This document shows, one piece after another, positions 27,633 to 36,403 of a DNA stretch of 64,000 bases (position 1 is its first letter; each line of letters starts with the position of its first letter). A program made the translations under genes and the position numbers. Source of the stretch: JABDMH01 sp965222645. GTDB lineage: Bacteria; Bacteroidota; Bacteroidia; Chitinophagales; Saprospiraceae. The stretch spans positions 930,001 to 994,000 of the forward strand of contig OZ244968.1 of assembly GCA_965222645.1 (NCBI GenBank). Direction: 5' to 3'. The notes beneath the pieces are model-generated. The model was given only the letters and a program-made list of their open reading frames with translations, made no database searches and was not told where the DNA came from.

Positions 27633-29597
27633 CAGGCTGTTTAAAAAGGTCCCAAGAGAGTGTGGAACACATATAAATATATGTAATATATATTGTATCT
27701 TGGGTTATGGGATTAGAAAAGCAATCAAAGAGCCGAAATCTCTATTTCAAAGGTGATGGTCAGGATCAGAATTGGATGTTCCCTCCTAACTTGGGAGATC
27801 TTATAGATAAGGATGATCCTGTTCGTTTTGTCAATCATTGGGTAAATGAATTGGACGTTTCAGATATACTGGCTCAGTACAAACCTGGGGGAACTAGTAT
27901 TTATCATCCAAAAGTATTAATCAAGCTTTTGATATACGGCTATATAGACCGAGTATATTCTTCTCGGGATTTAGAGCAATGCTGCAGGGAGAACATAAAG
28001 TATATGTGGCTATGCGGCATGAACCAACCTGATCATGTAACGATCGCAAATTTTCGTAGCCAAAAGCTTCAAAGCAAAGTAAAAGACATATTTAAGGAGG
28101 TATTAAAAGAAGCATATACCCAAGGGCTCATTACTTTGGAAACCCAAACAGTGGATGGGACAAAAGTGGAATCTGTTGCCAATAAGTACACGCATATATG
28201 GATCAAAAACGTATTGCGTCACAAGGGGAATTTAGAACAAAAAATAGAGTGCTTACTTGACGAGATTGAAGAACATCTGCAAGCAGAAGACTCATCTCTA
28301 ACACGAGAAAAAAAGGAAATAGGGGACGATCAAGAAGGTTTTGAACAGAGTCCCGTACCCGTAAGAACATCGGAACGCCAAGAGGATGAAAAACAGACAG
28401 AAGACAGCACGCTATCAGATGATACCGAAGGGGCAGCAATGAAAGATCAGGTCTCTGAGGATGCAGAAAAGAGATCTGGTGAAAATGAACAAGAAGAATT
28501 AGCCTCTGAAAAAGTAGCAAATAAGTTAAAGAGCTACGGAGCTTCAAAAGATAAGCATGTGAAAAGAAAAATTAAGAACATTAAAGAGAAGCTCCTTCCC
28601 AAGCTCATTGAATACGAAAAGAAGCAAAGTACACTGGGAGATAGAAACTCCTATTCAAAAACTGACCCAGACGCTACATTCATGCGCATGAAAGATGATG
28701 TGATGGGAAATGGGCAGCTAAAGCCGGCATACAATATGCAAGTAAGTAGCGAAAACCAATTTATAGTTAATTATACGCTCCATCAAAATGCAAATGATGC
28801 GACTTGTTATAAAGCTCATACGACTGATACGCTCCAACTTTTAACCTCTGTAGACCTGCCAGAATTTAAGTATGCACATGGTGATAGTATTTATGGTACA
28901 GAAGAAAATTTCTCATTCATAGAAGAGGAGCAGATTGGTAATTACCTAAAATATCCGAGTTTTCATTCTGAGAAAAAGAAAAAATATCAAAATGACATAA
29001 AAAATGGTTTTTACTACAGTGCAGAATTGGACAGTGTATTCTGTCCGATGGGGCAGCGCATGCAATTGAAATCGGAGCAAGAAGTTGAACGAAAAAGTGG
29101 GTTCAAGACAAACATTAAAATATATCAGGCGAAAAATTGTGATAGATGCCCGCTTAGAGGCGTATGCTTGAATAAGAAAGCAAGAGGAAATCGAACATTC
29201 CGAAGAAATGAAAAGCTGGAGAGATATAGGAACACAGCAAGGGAAAATTTGGAAAGTGACCTAGGCTTAAAGATGAGAAGTAATCGAAGTGTAGATATTG
29301 AACCTGTATTTGGTCACCTAAAATCCAATCGAAGATTTAACCGATTCACCCATGTAGGAATCAAAAAGATTCAAGTCGAACTAGGATTATTAGCCATAGC
29401 GCACAATTTGAGGAAATTGATAGCGAACATGGACGAAAATACTTTTATTAAGGTCATTCTTGGACTAATTAGATACTATGTTGTGCTATTACACCTCATG
29501 AAGAGTAACATAATAAAAAGTTGCGTAACCCTGATTTTGACCTCCAGAGCCACAGGGAAGCTTCAGGTGGCCTAATTGAACCTTTTTAAACAGCCTG
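27633..29597 (+). mobile_element. IS1182-family insertion sequence
   Basis: The element is bounded by inverted repeats: CAGGCTGTTTAAAAAGGT at 27633-27650 and its reverse complement at 29580-29597, 18 of 18 bases matching. One transposase gene fills the inside. The bases flanking the left end (CCATAGAC) and the right end (CAAATTCCCTGG) correspond to parts of the 105-bp repeat unit found intact at 29782-30200, so the element appears to have landed in, and removed or altered, the central hairpin of one such unit. No clear target-site duplication is visible. Confidence 0.88.
27707..29575 (+). CDS. IS1182-family transposase
   Basis: This 622-residue transposase has the N-terminal IS1182/IS5-type DUF772 region (PKVLIKLLIYGYIDRVYSSR, then MWLCGMNQPDHVTIANFR). 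The catalytic DDE domain follows: the first aspartate in TVDGTKVE, the second in AHGDSIYGTEEN, and the glutamate likely in the late SVDIEPVFGHLKSN segment. A cysteine-rich insert (NCDRCPLRGVC) is typical of the family. The middle (about residues 190-280) is a charged, low-complexity stretch. No frameshift or stop is seen, so it may be active. It begins 57 bases inside the right edge of the left inverted repeat. Confidence 0.93.
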   Translation: MGLEKQSKSRNLYFKGDGQDQNWMFPPNLGDLIDKDDPVRFVNHWVNELDVSDILAQYKPGGTSIYHPKVLIKLLIYGYIDRVYSSRDLEQCCRENIKYMWLCGMNQPDHVTIANFRSQKLQSKVKDIFKEVLKEAYTQGLITLETQTVDGTKVESVANKYTHIWIKNVLRHKGNLEQKIECLLDEIEEHLQAEDSSLTREKKEIGDDQEGFEQSPVPVRTSERQEDEKQTEDSTLSDDTEGAAMKDQVSEDAEKRSGENEQEELASEKVANKLKSYGASKDKHVKRKIKNIKEKLLPKLIEYEKKQSTLGDRNSYSKTDPDATFMRMKDDVMGNGQLKPAYNMQVSSENQFIVNYTLHQNANDATCYKAHTTDTLQLLTSVDLPEFKYAHGDSIYGTEENFSFIEEEQIGNYLKYPSFHSEKKKKYQNDIKNGFYYSAELDSVFCPMGQRMQLKSEQEVERKSGFKTNIKIYQAKNCDRCPLRGVCLNKKARGNRTFRRNEKLERYRNTARENLESDLGLKMRSNRSVDIEPVFGHLKSNRRFNRFTHVGIKKIQVELGLLAIAHNLRKLIANMDENTFIKVILGLIRYYVVLLHLMKSNIIKSCVTLILTSRATGKLQVA

Positions 29598-30200
29598 CAA
29601 ATTCCCTGGCTTCGACCCCAATGATCTCGCCTCGCTCGGAGCCTTCAAAAAAATGGTTAGCAGCCTCATGGGCTGACAAAACAGAAACAACTCTTACTCC
29701 CATTCCCTGGTCCTCCCGTGTTTTGTCATTATTTTTGCAGCTGCGCAGCAAAAATACCGCCAAAACAAACTTAGGCCTTATCCATAGACGGTGGATTAAA
29801 ATCAGCCGCAACATTTCCTGGCTACGATCCCGCCGATCCCACTTCTCTCGATGTTGGGATCTCACTTCGCTCGAGTTTCTGGCATCCCATAGACGGTGGA
29901 TTAAAATCCGCCGCAACATTTCCTGGCTACGATCCCGGCGATCCCGCTTCTCTCGATGTTGGGATCTCACTTCGCTCGAGTTTCTAGCATCCCATAGACG
30001 GCGGATTAAAATCCGCCGCAAATTTCCTGGCTTCGATCCCGGCGATCCCGCTTCTCTCGATGTTGGGATCTCACTTCGCTCGAGTTTCTGGCATCCCATA
30101 GACGGTGGATTAAAATCCGCCGCAACATTTCCTGGCTACGATCCCGGCGATCCCGCTTCTCTCGATGATGGGATCTTACTTCGCTCGAGTTTCAAAAAAT
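29598..30200. repeat. Intergenic repeat block with four tandem 105-bp units
   Basis: After the IS end come a shortened unit (29598-29670) and a 118-bp element (29671-29788). The element's end overlaps the first of four tandem units starting at 29782, 29887, 29992 and 30096 (periods 105, 105, 104). Each unit holds a hairpin GGYGGATT-AA-AATCCGCC and a second stem GATCCC / GGGATC, then ACTTCGCTCGAG. In most copies the first arm has T opposite G, so an RNA stem would keep a U-G pair. Open frames run through both strands only because 105 is divisible by three. It is not a CRISPR array: there are no unique spacers. Confidence 0.88.
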
Positions 30201-30235
30201 TTTTAGCAAGCCCGGAGGCATTGCCAAGCAAAAAC

Positions 30236-30276
30236 AAAAAAAAGGCTGACACTTGAATAGGTTGAAGTATCAGCCT
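30236..30276 (-). terminator. Rho-independent terminator after the fibronectin-repeat gene
   Basis: Read on the minus strand, a stem AGGCTGATACTT / AAGTGTCAGCCT with a ten-base loop and one G-T pair is followed by a run of eight T residues, 22 bases after the stop codon. Confidence 0.88.
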
Positions 30277-30298
30277 GGTAACGTAACCACTCAAAACC

Positions 30299-33052
30299 TC
30301 ATGGCACCAAAAAGCGATGGACTTTTGAATATCCATCTTGTGCTATTCGCACCTGATATAGACCTGTTCCAAATTCTGAAACGGGGACTTCGATCCTGTA
30401 TTTGTGCTCACCGTTGTATTTTCTTCGCCAAAGTATTTCTCCTGTGATGTTGGAAATTTCAACCTGGAGATCACCTAAACTCAAATCTGAAATTGAAATC
30501 TGCAACCGGGATACTGTCGGGTTAGGAAAGATGCTTGATTGAATTATTACATTTTCGGCAATCCTGCCAGATGGTGTTGTAAAGAAAAACCAACTACTGT
30601 GGTCGCTGGATTCATTACCACAAATTGATTTCACTTTAAATTTATACTCGCCCCCTGCCACAAGGCCAACAATCTCTTGGGAAGTCCCATTGGTCTTGAC
30701 CACCCATTTGAATGATGGTGTATTATCACCATCTTCTATTTCTACCTCATATCTATTCGCTACTCCCACCGTACTCCAATGTAAGGTGACCGATGTCTCT
30801 TTTAAATCACCTATCGATAATTCTGCCGGAAACCCGCAGTTCCGGTCCTTTCCCGATCCATTATTCCCTCCTCCTCCGCCAGTTGAGCCATCAACCGTAA
30901 AGAAAAATAACGGCGAGTGGTCACTCGAATTTCCGCCACAAAGGCTTTTTACTTTAAACTTATATTCGCCACCTGCAACAAGACCACTCACCTCCTGGTT
31001 GGTGCCCGACACGGTAAATTGTGAATTGAACGCCGGTGTATTATCCCCATCTTCAATCTGTACTTCATATTGATCCGCTCCACCTGCTGATGACCAGGAC
31101 AAGGTCGCTGTAGTACCATTAAGGGTCACTCCAAGTCCACCTGGTATTTCGCATGCACCCCCTCCGGTGCCTCCTCCTCCGCCAGTTGAGCCATCGACCG
31201 TAAAGAAAAATAACGGCGAGTGGTCGCTCGAATTTCCACCACAAAGGCTTTTTACTTTAAACTTATATTCGCCGCCTGCAACAAGACCACTCACCTCCTG
31301 GCTGGTACCCGCCACCGTAAATTGTGAATTGAACGCCGGTGTATTATCCCCATCTTCGATCTGTACTTCATATTGATCCGCTCCACCTGCTGATGACCAG
31401 GACAAGGTCGCTGTAGTACCATTAAGGGTCACTCCAAGTCCACCTGGTATTTCGCATGCATCCCCTCCTGTGCCTCCTCCTCCAGTCGAGCCATCGACCG
31501 TAAAGAAAAATAACGGCGAGTGGTCACTCGAATTTCCGCCACAAAGGCTTTTTACTTTAAACTTATATTCGCCGCCTGCAACAAGACCACTCACCTCCTG
31601 GCTGGTACCCGCCACCGTAAATTGTGAATTGAACGCCGGTGTATTATCCCCATCTTCAATCTGTACTTCATATTGATCCGCTCCACCTGCTGATGACCAG
31701 GACAAGGTCGCTGTAGTACCATTAAGGGTCACTCCAAGTCCACCTGGTATTTCGCATGCACCCCCTCCGGTGCCTCCTCCTCCGCCAGTTGAGCCATCGA
31801 CCGTAAAGAAAAATAACGGCGAGTGGTCGCTCGAATTTCCGCCACAAAGGCTTTTTACTTTAAACTTATATTCGCCGCCTGCAACAAGACCACTCACCTC
31901 CTGGCTGGTACCCGCCACCGTAAATTGTGAATTGAACGCCGGTGTATTATCCCCATCTTCGATCTGTACTTCATATTGATCCGCTCCACCTGCTGATGAC
32001 CAGGACAAGGTCGCTGTCGTACCATTAAGGGTCACTCCAAGTCCACCTGGTATTTCGCATGCACCCCCTCCGGTGTCACCTCCTCCTCCAGTCGAGCCAT
32101 CGACCGTAAAGAAAAATAACGGCGAGTGGTCACTCGAATTTCCGCCACAAAGGCTTTTTACTTTAAACTTATATTCGCCGCCTGCAACAAGACCACTCAC
32201 CTCCTGGCTGGTACCCGACACCGTAAATTGTGAATTGAACGCCGGTGTATTATCCCCATCTTCGATCTGTACTTCATATTGATCCGCTCCACCTGCTGAT
32301 GACCAGGACAAGGTCGCTGTAGTACCATTAAGGGTCACTCCAAGTCCACCTGGTATTTCGCATGCACCCCCTCCGGTGCCTCCTCCTCCGCCAGTTGAGC
32401 CATCGACCGTAAAGAAAAATAACGGCGAGTGGTCGCTCGAATTTCCGCCACAAAGGCTTTTTACTTTAAACTTATATTCGCCGCCTGCAACAAGACCACT
32501 CACCTCCTGGCTGTTACCCGACACCGTAAATTGTGAATTGAACGCCGGTGTATTATCCCCATCTTCGATCTGTACTTCATATTGATCCGCTCCACCTGCT
32601 GATGCCCAGGACAAGGTCGCTGTCGTACCATTAAGGGTCACTCCAAGTCCACCTGGTATTTCGCATGCATCCCCTCCTGTGCCTCCTCCGCCAGATGAGC
32701 CACCACCTGCTGTCGAAAAAAAGACTCGATCAGACCAATCTGAGTGATCTTCCCCACAGAAAGACCTCACTTTCACCTTATAATCTGAGTTTGCATTCAT
32801 CCCGGTCACAATAAATTGGGTTGCTGTCACCTTGGTCTCCACATTAAATGAAACCCGATTATCATTCGCATCTTCAATATTGACTTTATATTGGTTTGCA
32901 GAAGAAACCGAATTCCAGGAAATTTTTGCTGTCGTGGATGAGATGTCACTTACCTCTATCCCGTCAGGTGAAACACACTGAGGTATAGCTCTCGTCCCCA
33001 TAAACCAAAAAACAAAAAGTAAGGCAATTTTTAAAAAGAGATTAAAATTCAT
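30299..33052 (-). CDS. Secreted protein with eight fibronectin type III domains and T9SS tail
   Basis: This 917-residue protein starts with a signal peptide (LFLKIALLFVFWFMGTRA). It has a diverged first Fn3 domain, six nearly identical Fn3 domains of about 100 residues (each with ATLSWSSAGGADQYEVQIED and GGEYKFKVKSLCGGNSSDHS), a diverged last Fn3 domain, and a T9SS type A sorting domain (IFPNPTVSRLQISI). The domains are linked by glycine-rich spacers (GSTGGGGGTGGGACEIPGG). I start at the ATG at 33052, which begins the signal peptide; an upstream in-frame start at 33118 would add 22 charged residues. It looks like a surface adhesin or spacer protein. No enzyme domain is present. Confidence 0.88.
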   Translation of the reverse strand: MNFNLFLKIALLFVFWFMGTRAIPQCVSPDGIEVSDISSTTAKISWNSVSSANQYKVNIEDANDNRVSFNVETKVTATQFIVTGMNANSDYKVKVRSFCGEDHSDWSDRVFFSTAGGGSSGGGGTGGDACEIPGGLGVTLNGTTATLSWASAGGADQYEVQIEDGDNTPAFNSQFTVSGNSQEVSGLVAGGEYKFKVKSLCGGNSSDHSPLFFFTVDGSTGGGGGTGGGACEIPGGLGVTLNGTTATLSWSSAGGADQYEVQIEDGDNTPAFNSQFTVSGTSQEVSGLVAGGEYKFKVKSLCGGNSSDHSPLFFFTVDGSTGGGGDTGGGACEIPGGLGVTLNGTTATLSWSSAGGADQYEVQIEDGDNTPAFNSQFTVAGTSQEVSGLVAGGEYKFKVKSLCGGNSSDHSPLFFFTVDGSTGGGGGTGGGACEIPGGLGVTLNGTTATLSWSSAGGADQYEVQIEDGDNTPAFNSQFTVAGTSQEVSGLVAGGEYKFKVKSLCGGNSSDHSPLFFFTVDGSTGGGGTGGDACEIPGGLGVTLNGTTATLSWSSAGGADQYEVQIEDGDNTPAFNSQFTVAGTSQEVSGLVAGGEYKFKVKSLCGGNSSDHSPLFFFTVDGSTGGGGGTGGGACEIPGGLGVTLNGTTATLSWSSAGGADQYEVQIEDGDNTPAFNSQFTVSGTNQEVSGLVAGGEYKFKVKSLCGGNSSDHSPLFFFTVDGSTGGGGGNNGSGKDRNCGFPAELSIGDLKETSVTLHWSTVGVANRYEVEIEDGDNTPSFKWVVKTNGTSQEIVGLVAGGEYKFKVKSICGNESSDHSSWFFFTTPSGRIAENVIIQSSIFPNPTVSRLQISISDLSLGDLQVEISNITGEILWRRKYNGEHKYRIEVPVSEFGTGLYQVRIAQDGYSKVHRFLVP
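30880..32695 (-). repeat. Six ~303-bp near-identical coding repeats (Fn3 units)
   Basis: Six copies with a period of 300 or 303 bases encode the central Fn3 domains. Differences are few, mainly in the glycine linker (one copy lacks one residue) and at the residue pairs S/A-GT and SQ/NQ. The period is a multiple of three, so gain or loss of copies keeps the frame. Confidence 0.92.
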
Positions 33053-33500
33053 AATAAATGATTTTTTGTGCCTCCTGACAAAATCAAAATACTTAAAGCG
33101 GTTTATAGGAATTTTCATCAGAAGAAATTCATAAATGACGAATGTGAACGCAACGCATTCAAAATTAATCGCTCTCTTCTCCTGCTTCGAATAAAAACCT
33201 CTGAGTGAGCAATTTTCCCTTCTGAAAAGGTTGGTGATAGCTCTTGTGAAAACGTAGTCATAGGGTGATCGTTGATTTTTAATAGGAGTGTTCGAACCAA
33301 CCGAATCAATTCAAAACAGTTCCAATTTCCCTTACTAGTACCCGTCAGAGATAAAACCAGGAATCCTGAAATCCTCAATTGAGAATCTTGATTTCAGATA
33401 AAGTGCCAAATCCCGTTCAGGCACAAAAAAGACCAGGTCAGAGAAGAAAAATGTAGGGTTCAGAGGATATTCACCATATTGACATTGGATATTAAAAGCG
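33053..33500. other. Intergenic region between two divergent T9SS protein genes
   Basis: These 448 bases lie between the starts of the Fn3 protein (minus) and the SprB-repeat protein (plus). Promoters for both must be here, but I do not recognise a well-spaced TTG/TAnnTTTG pair. A minus-strand frame at 33118-33378 and another reaching into the next gene have no protein-like character. Confidence 0.5.
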
Positions 33501-35486
33501 ATGACTACTACCTCAATAATGATGAAGAAAAAGAAAAGATTGCTGGTATTATTTCTTGCTGCCGGACTCACCTGGGTCCTCTTCAATAGCAGAGCTGGAA
33601 ATCCTCCAAATGGAAGGACCAACGCTCCTTTTGACGGTTACTGTACTGGATGTCATAGTCCGAATAACAGTTTAGACGGAACGGTCACTTTGTCCGGAAT
33701 ACCCGAGACCGTCATGGGAGGTGAAACATACAATGCCACACTGACGGTAGAAGTCACTCAGGGCAATGCTGTCTCAGCGGGCTTTCAAATGGTCTCAGTC
33801 TTTGGAAGCAATGAAGAGAATGCAGGCTCATTTGCGACAAATTCCAGTGATGAAGGAATAAATACAGCCGGAGACAGGGAGTACATCGAGCACCGGGGTG
33901 CCAAGAATTTTTCCAACAATAGTGCATCGTGGACATTTGATTGGGTTGCTCCGGATGGCCCCGATGCAGCTGAAATTGTAATGTACTTTGCAGGCAATAT
34001 AACGAATGGGAACAGTGGGCAAACCGGGGACCGACCGAAATCGGGGTCCATGACCTTTACATTGTCTGCATCTTCTGTACCACTGGCGGCCTCGATCACA
34101 TCAGAAAATGAGATATCATGTAATGGAGCAGGAGATGGATCAGCTACAGTAGAGGCAGATGGGGGTACTCCTCCTTATAGTTACTCCTGGTCAAATGGTG
34201 AGACTACGGCATCGATCTCGAACTTAGATGCGGGATCCTATGAGGTAACGGTATCAGACGCAGCGATGAATTCGACTACAGCCACAGCTACCATTGATGA
34301 GCCAGCTCTGCTCACCGTAAATATTAGCACAACAAATGAAACCGGCATGATGGGCAACGATGGAACCGCAAGTGCAGAAACAGCCGGCGGAACCGGCAAC
34401 AAGTCATATATGTGGAGTAACGGCGAATCTACATCAGAGATCACCGGCCTCGCACCTGGCTCCTATGAGGTGACTGTAACAGATGAAAATGGTTGTGAAG
34501 TAACAGGAACTGCCACGATTGAGTCATTTGCCTGTGCATTGGCGCTCACAAGTGAGGTTACCCATAATTCGTGTTTTGGCGAGGCAGATGGAAGCGCATC
34601 TCTGCAGATCACCGGGGCCAGTGACCCTGTCACTTATGCCTGGTCCAATGGATCTACAGATTCATCAATTAGTGACCTCCCAGCAGGATTATACACGGTA
34701 ACAGTTGTGGACAATGGAGGGTGTCAAAGTACGCTCGAAATCACAGTCGAACAACCGGACTCACTTACGTCAACAGCAGCCCTCAAACCGGATGTCTGCG
34801 GAGATCAACCCCAGGGATCAATCTCAGTGGAGATCAACGGTGGTTCTGCACCCTACCAGTATTTATGGTCAAACGGAATGTTGTCCAGTTCCATTAGTAA
34901 TCTCCCGGCCGGTGCCTATGATTTGACCATCACCGACGAGAACTCCTGCACAGATGTTTTATCCTTTACTGTAGTTATGGAGGATACAACTGCTCCGGTT
35001 TTTTCCGGCTGTCCACAAAATATCATGCTGGATTCGGCCCAACAATTTACCTATGAAAATCCTGTTTCTTCGGATAATTGCGGTACAATCGATACCGTCA
35101 TCATCGATGGACCTGCCAGCGGGAGTGTTTTCCCTGAAGGGGAGACCACCATTATCTTCACGGCCATTGACGAGACTGGAAATTCGAGTTCTTGTTCCTT
35201 CGTGGTTACCGTCGATCAAAGTACGTTTGTTATAAACGACCGGTTCGAAGGAATATCGATTGGCCCAAATCCGTTTGTGGATCAAATCACGTTAGAAGAT
35301 CGGGGTGAGCCTCTTCACAAGACTTTGGAACTGGTGACGATGGAAGGGCAAATGATATTCCAAGACAGGTGGTTGCCTTCACAACAGCACTTTGTCATAC
35401 CGGGGAACGACTTACCTAAGGGCTTCTATATTCTGAGAATAAGATCTGAGACTAAATCGGCCTCTGTGAAAATGTTAAAGCGCTGA
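33501..35486 (+). CDS. Secreted choice-of-anchor V / SprB-repeat / HYR protein with T9SS tail
   Basis: This 661-residue protein starts with a signal peptide (LLVLFLAAGLTWVLFNSRAG) followed by NPPNGRTNAPFDGYCTGCH. The CxxCH motif near residue 47 opens a choice-of-anchor V/reelin-like domain (about residues 37-195). Four SprB-type repeats follow (about 200-490; pattern GDGSATVEADGGTPPYSYSW), then one HYR domain (about 495-575; TTAPVFSGCPQNI) and a T9SS sorting tail (SIGPNPFVDQITLED). Starts at 33501, 33519 and 33522 are all possible; the later ones give a tighter signal peptide. SprB repeats occur in gliding adhesins, but this protein is small for an adhesin. Confidence 0.85.
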   Translation: MTTTSIMMKKKKRLLVLFLAAGLTWVLFNSRAGNPPNGRTNAPFDGYCTGCHSPNNSLDGTVTLSGIPETVMGGETYNATLTVEVTQGNAVSAGFQMVSVFGSNEENAGSFATNSSDEGINTAGDREYIEHRGAKNFSNNSASWTFDWVAPDGPDAAEIVMYFAGNITNGNSGQTGDRPKSGSMTFTLSASSVPLAASITSENEISCNGAGDGSATVEADGGTPPYSYSWSNGETTASISNLDAGSYEVTVSDAAMNSTTATATIDEPALLTVNISTTNETGMMGNDGTASAETAGGTGNKSYMWSNGESTSEITGLAPGSYEVTVTDENGCEVTGTATIESFACALALTSEVTHNSCFGEADGSASLQITGASDPVTYAWSNGSTDSSISDLPAGLYTVTVVDNGGCQSTLEITVEQPDSLTSTAALKPDVCGDQPQGSISVEINGGSAPYQYLWSNGMLSSSISNLPAGAYDLTITDENSCTDVLSFTVVMEDTTAPVFSGCPQNIMLDSAQQFTYENPVSSDNCGTIDTVIIDGPASGSVFPEGETTIIFTAIDETGNSSSCSFVVTVDQSTFVINDRFEGISIGPNPFVDQITLEDRGEPLHKTLELVTMEGQMIFQDRWLPSQQHFVIPGNDLPKGFYILRIRSETKSASVKMLKR

Positions 35487-35535
35487 GGTCGCCAGTGAGG
35501 AATAGTTTCGATCTCCATGGTGGGAGGATGCCATT

Positions 35536-36213
35536 CTATTTATCCAGCAATGCAAACGCAAAGTAGTAAAGCATTTCCTCTACCTCACCATAATTTCCAC
35601 TTTTTACCTGAACATCAGTCAGACGGGGTAAATGCTCTGCAAAATAGATTTGATTATTTGCCATTTCAAATAGATTGCTGGCAAGTGCATGGGGATACGG
35701 AAACTCCGGATTTAGCTCACCGATCACCTTCGCTACCTTTTCGGACAGCTTTTTATAATTCGCAAAAAAACCTTCGCGGTTTTCCTCGTCAACAGACTTT
35801 GTATGGTAGACTTTAATACCTTCAGCAATTATGATTCGATGCAGGATATTCTCATTTACATAGTCTATGGCAGGGTCTTCCTTTGATGCAGACACAAATG
35901 TATCGATGATAATCTTGAGCCTGCGTTTGGGATCCTCAATATTCATCGTGTTTATGTCGATCAGATAACAAACCCACTCCCAGTACCACGAGACAAGATA
36001 CAGGAGCAACATATGCTTGTTTTCGAAATACCTATATACGGACGCCTCCGTAGATTGCATCTCGATGGCCAGTTTTTTAAAATTAAATGCCTCAAAGCCG
36101 ATTTCGTCAATCAGCAAAATACTGTGTTTAATAATCTTTTGTCCAAGTAGCGTCTCTTGTGGGTCACGCTGGTAAAGACCCTCATTAAGTGATATTCTAA
36201 TGCCAACTGCCAT
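35536..36213 (-). CDS. TetR/AcrR-family transcriptional regulator
   Basis: This 225-residue protein has a TetR helix-turn-helix at residues 20-65 (ILLIDEIGFEAFNFKKLAIE, then STEASVYRYFENKHMLLLYL) followed by an all-helical ligand domain. I use the ATG at 36213; the frame runs further upstream but that part is hydrophobic and unlike the family. It is divergent from the SulP transporter gene, and a perfect 16-base palindrome lies in between, so it likely represses that gene. The ligand is unknown. Confidence 0.88.
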   Translation of the reverse strand: MAVGIRISLNEGLYQRDPQETLLGQKIIKHSILLIDEIGFEAFNFKKLAIEMQSTEASVYRYFENKHMLLLYLVSWYWEWVCYLIDINTMNIEDPKRRLKIIIDTFVSASKEDPAIDYVNENILHRIIIAEGIKVYHTKSVDEENREGFFANYKKLSEKVAKVIGELNPEFPYPHALASNLFEMANNQIYFAEHLPRLTDVQVKSGNYGEVEEMLYYFAFALLDK

Positions 36214-36248
36214 AGAAACTGAGTTTGTCTGACGGTAGAGTCTGAGTA

Positions 36249-36256
36249 CAAATATA
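36249..36256 (-). promoter_or_regulatory. Candidate -7 box for the tetR gene
   Basis: On the minus strand the sequence reads TATATTTG, a full match to TAnnTTTG, 35 bases before the tetR ATG. I see no -33 element at usual spacing. Confidence 0.4.
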
Positions 36257-36320
36257 ATGACTGTATAGGAGAAAAGCCATAGTACTTTCAAGAAAAGTTG
36301 ATATATTTTTAATAATAGTA

Positions 36321-36351
36321 TTGCTATTTTATAAAATAGTATTTATATTTG
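36321..36351 (+). promoter_or_regulatory. Promoter of the SulP gene with palindromic operator in its spacer
   Basis: TTG at 36321-36323 and TATATTTG at 36344-36351 match the Bacteroidota -33 and -7 elements with a 20-base spacer. The spacer contains the perfect 16-base palindrome CTATTTTATAAAATAG at 36324-36339, the expected place for a TetR-type repressor to block transcription. The predicted start lies about 45 bases before the SulP ATG. Confidence 0.6.
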
Positions 36352-36403
36352 TGGCGGGTTTTGAAAAAGACTATTCAGAGTAACAACTAAACATGAAAAC
36401 AAA

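Noticed and set aside
29782..30200. Possible CRISPR array
   Set aside because: Units are contiguous and nearly identical over their full length with no variable spacers, and no cas genes are present.
29576..30256. Long open frames on both strands (226 and 175 codons) through the 105-bp array
   Set aside because: They exist because the repeat period is a multiple of three; the translations are repeats of the unit with no protein-like features, and both strands are open at once.
31167..32585. Series of short plus-strand frames of about 69 codons spaced by 303 bases
   Set aside because: They are antisense copies of the Fn3 repeats and start in the glycine linker read backwards (proline runs).
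33335..33622. Minus-strand 95-codon frame in the divergent intergenic region
   Set aside because: It runs into the SprB-protein gene on the opposite strand and its composition is not protein-like.
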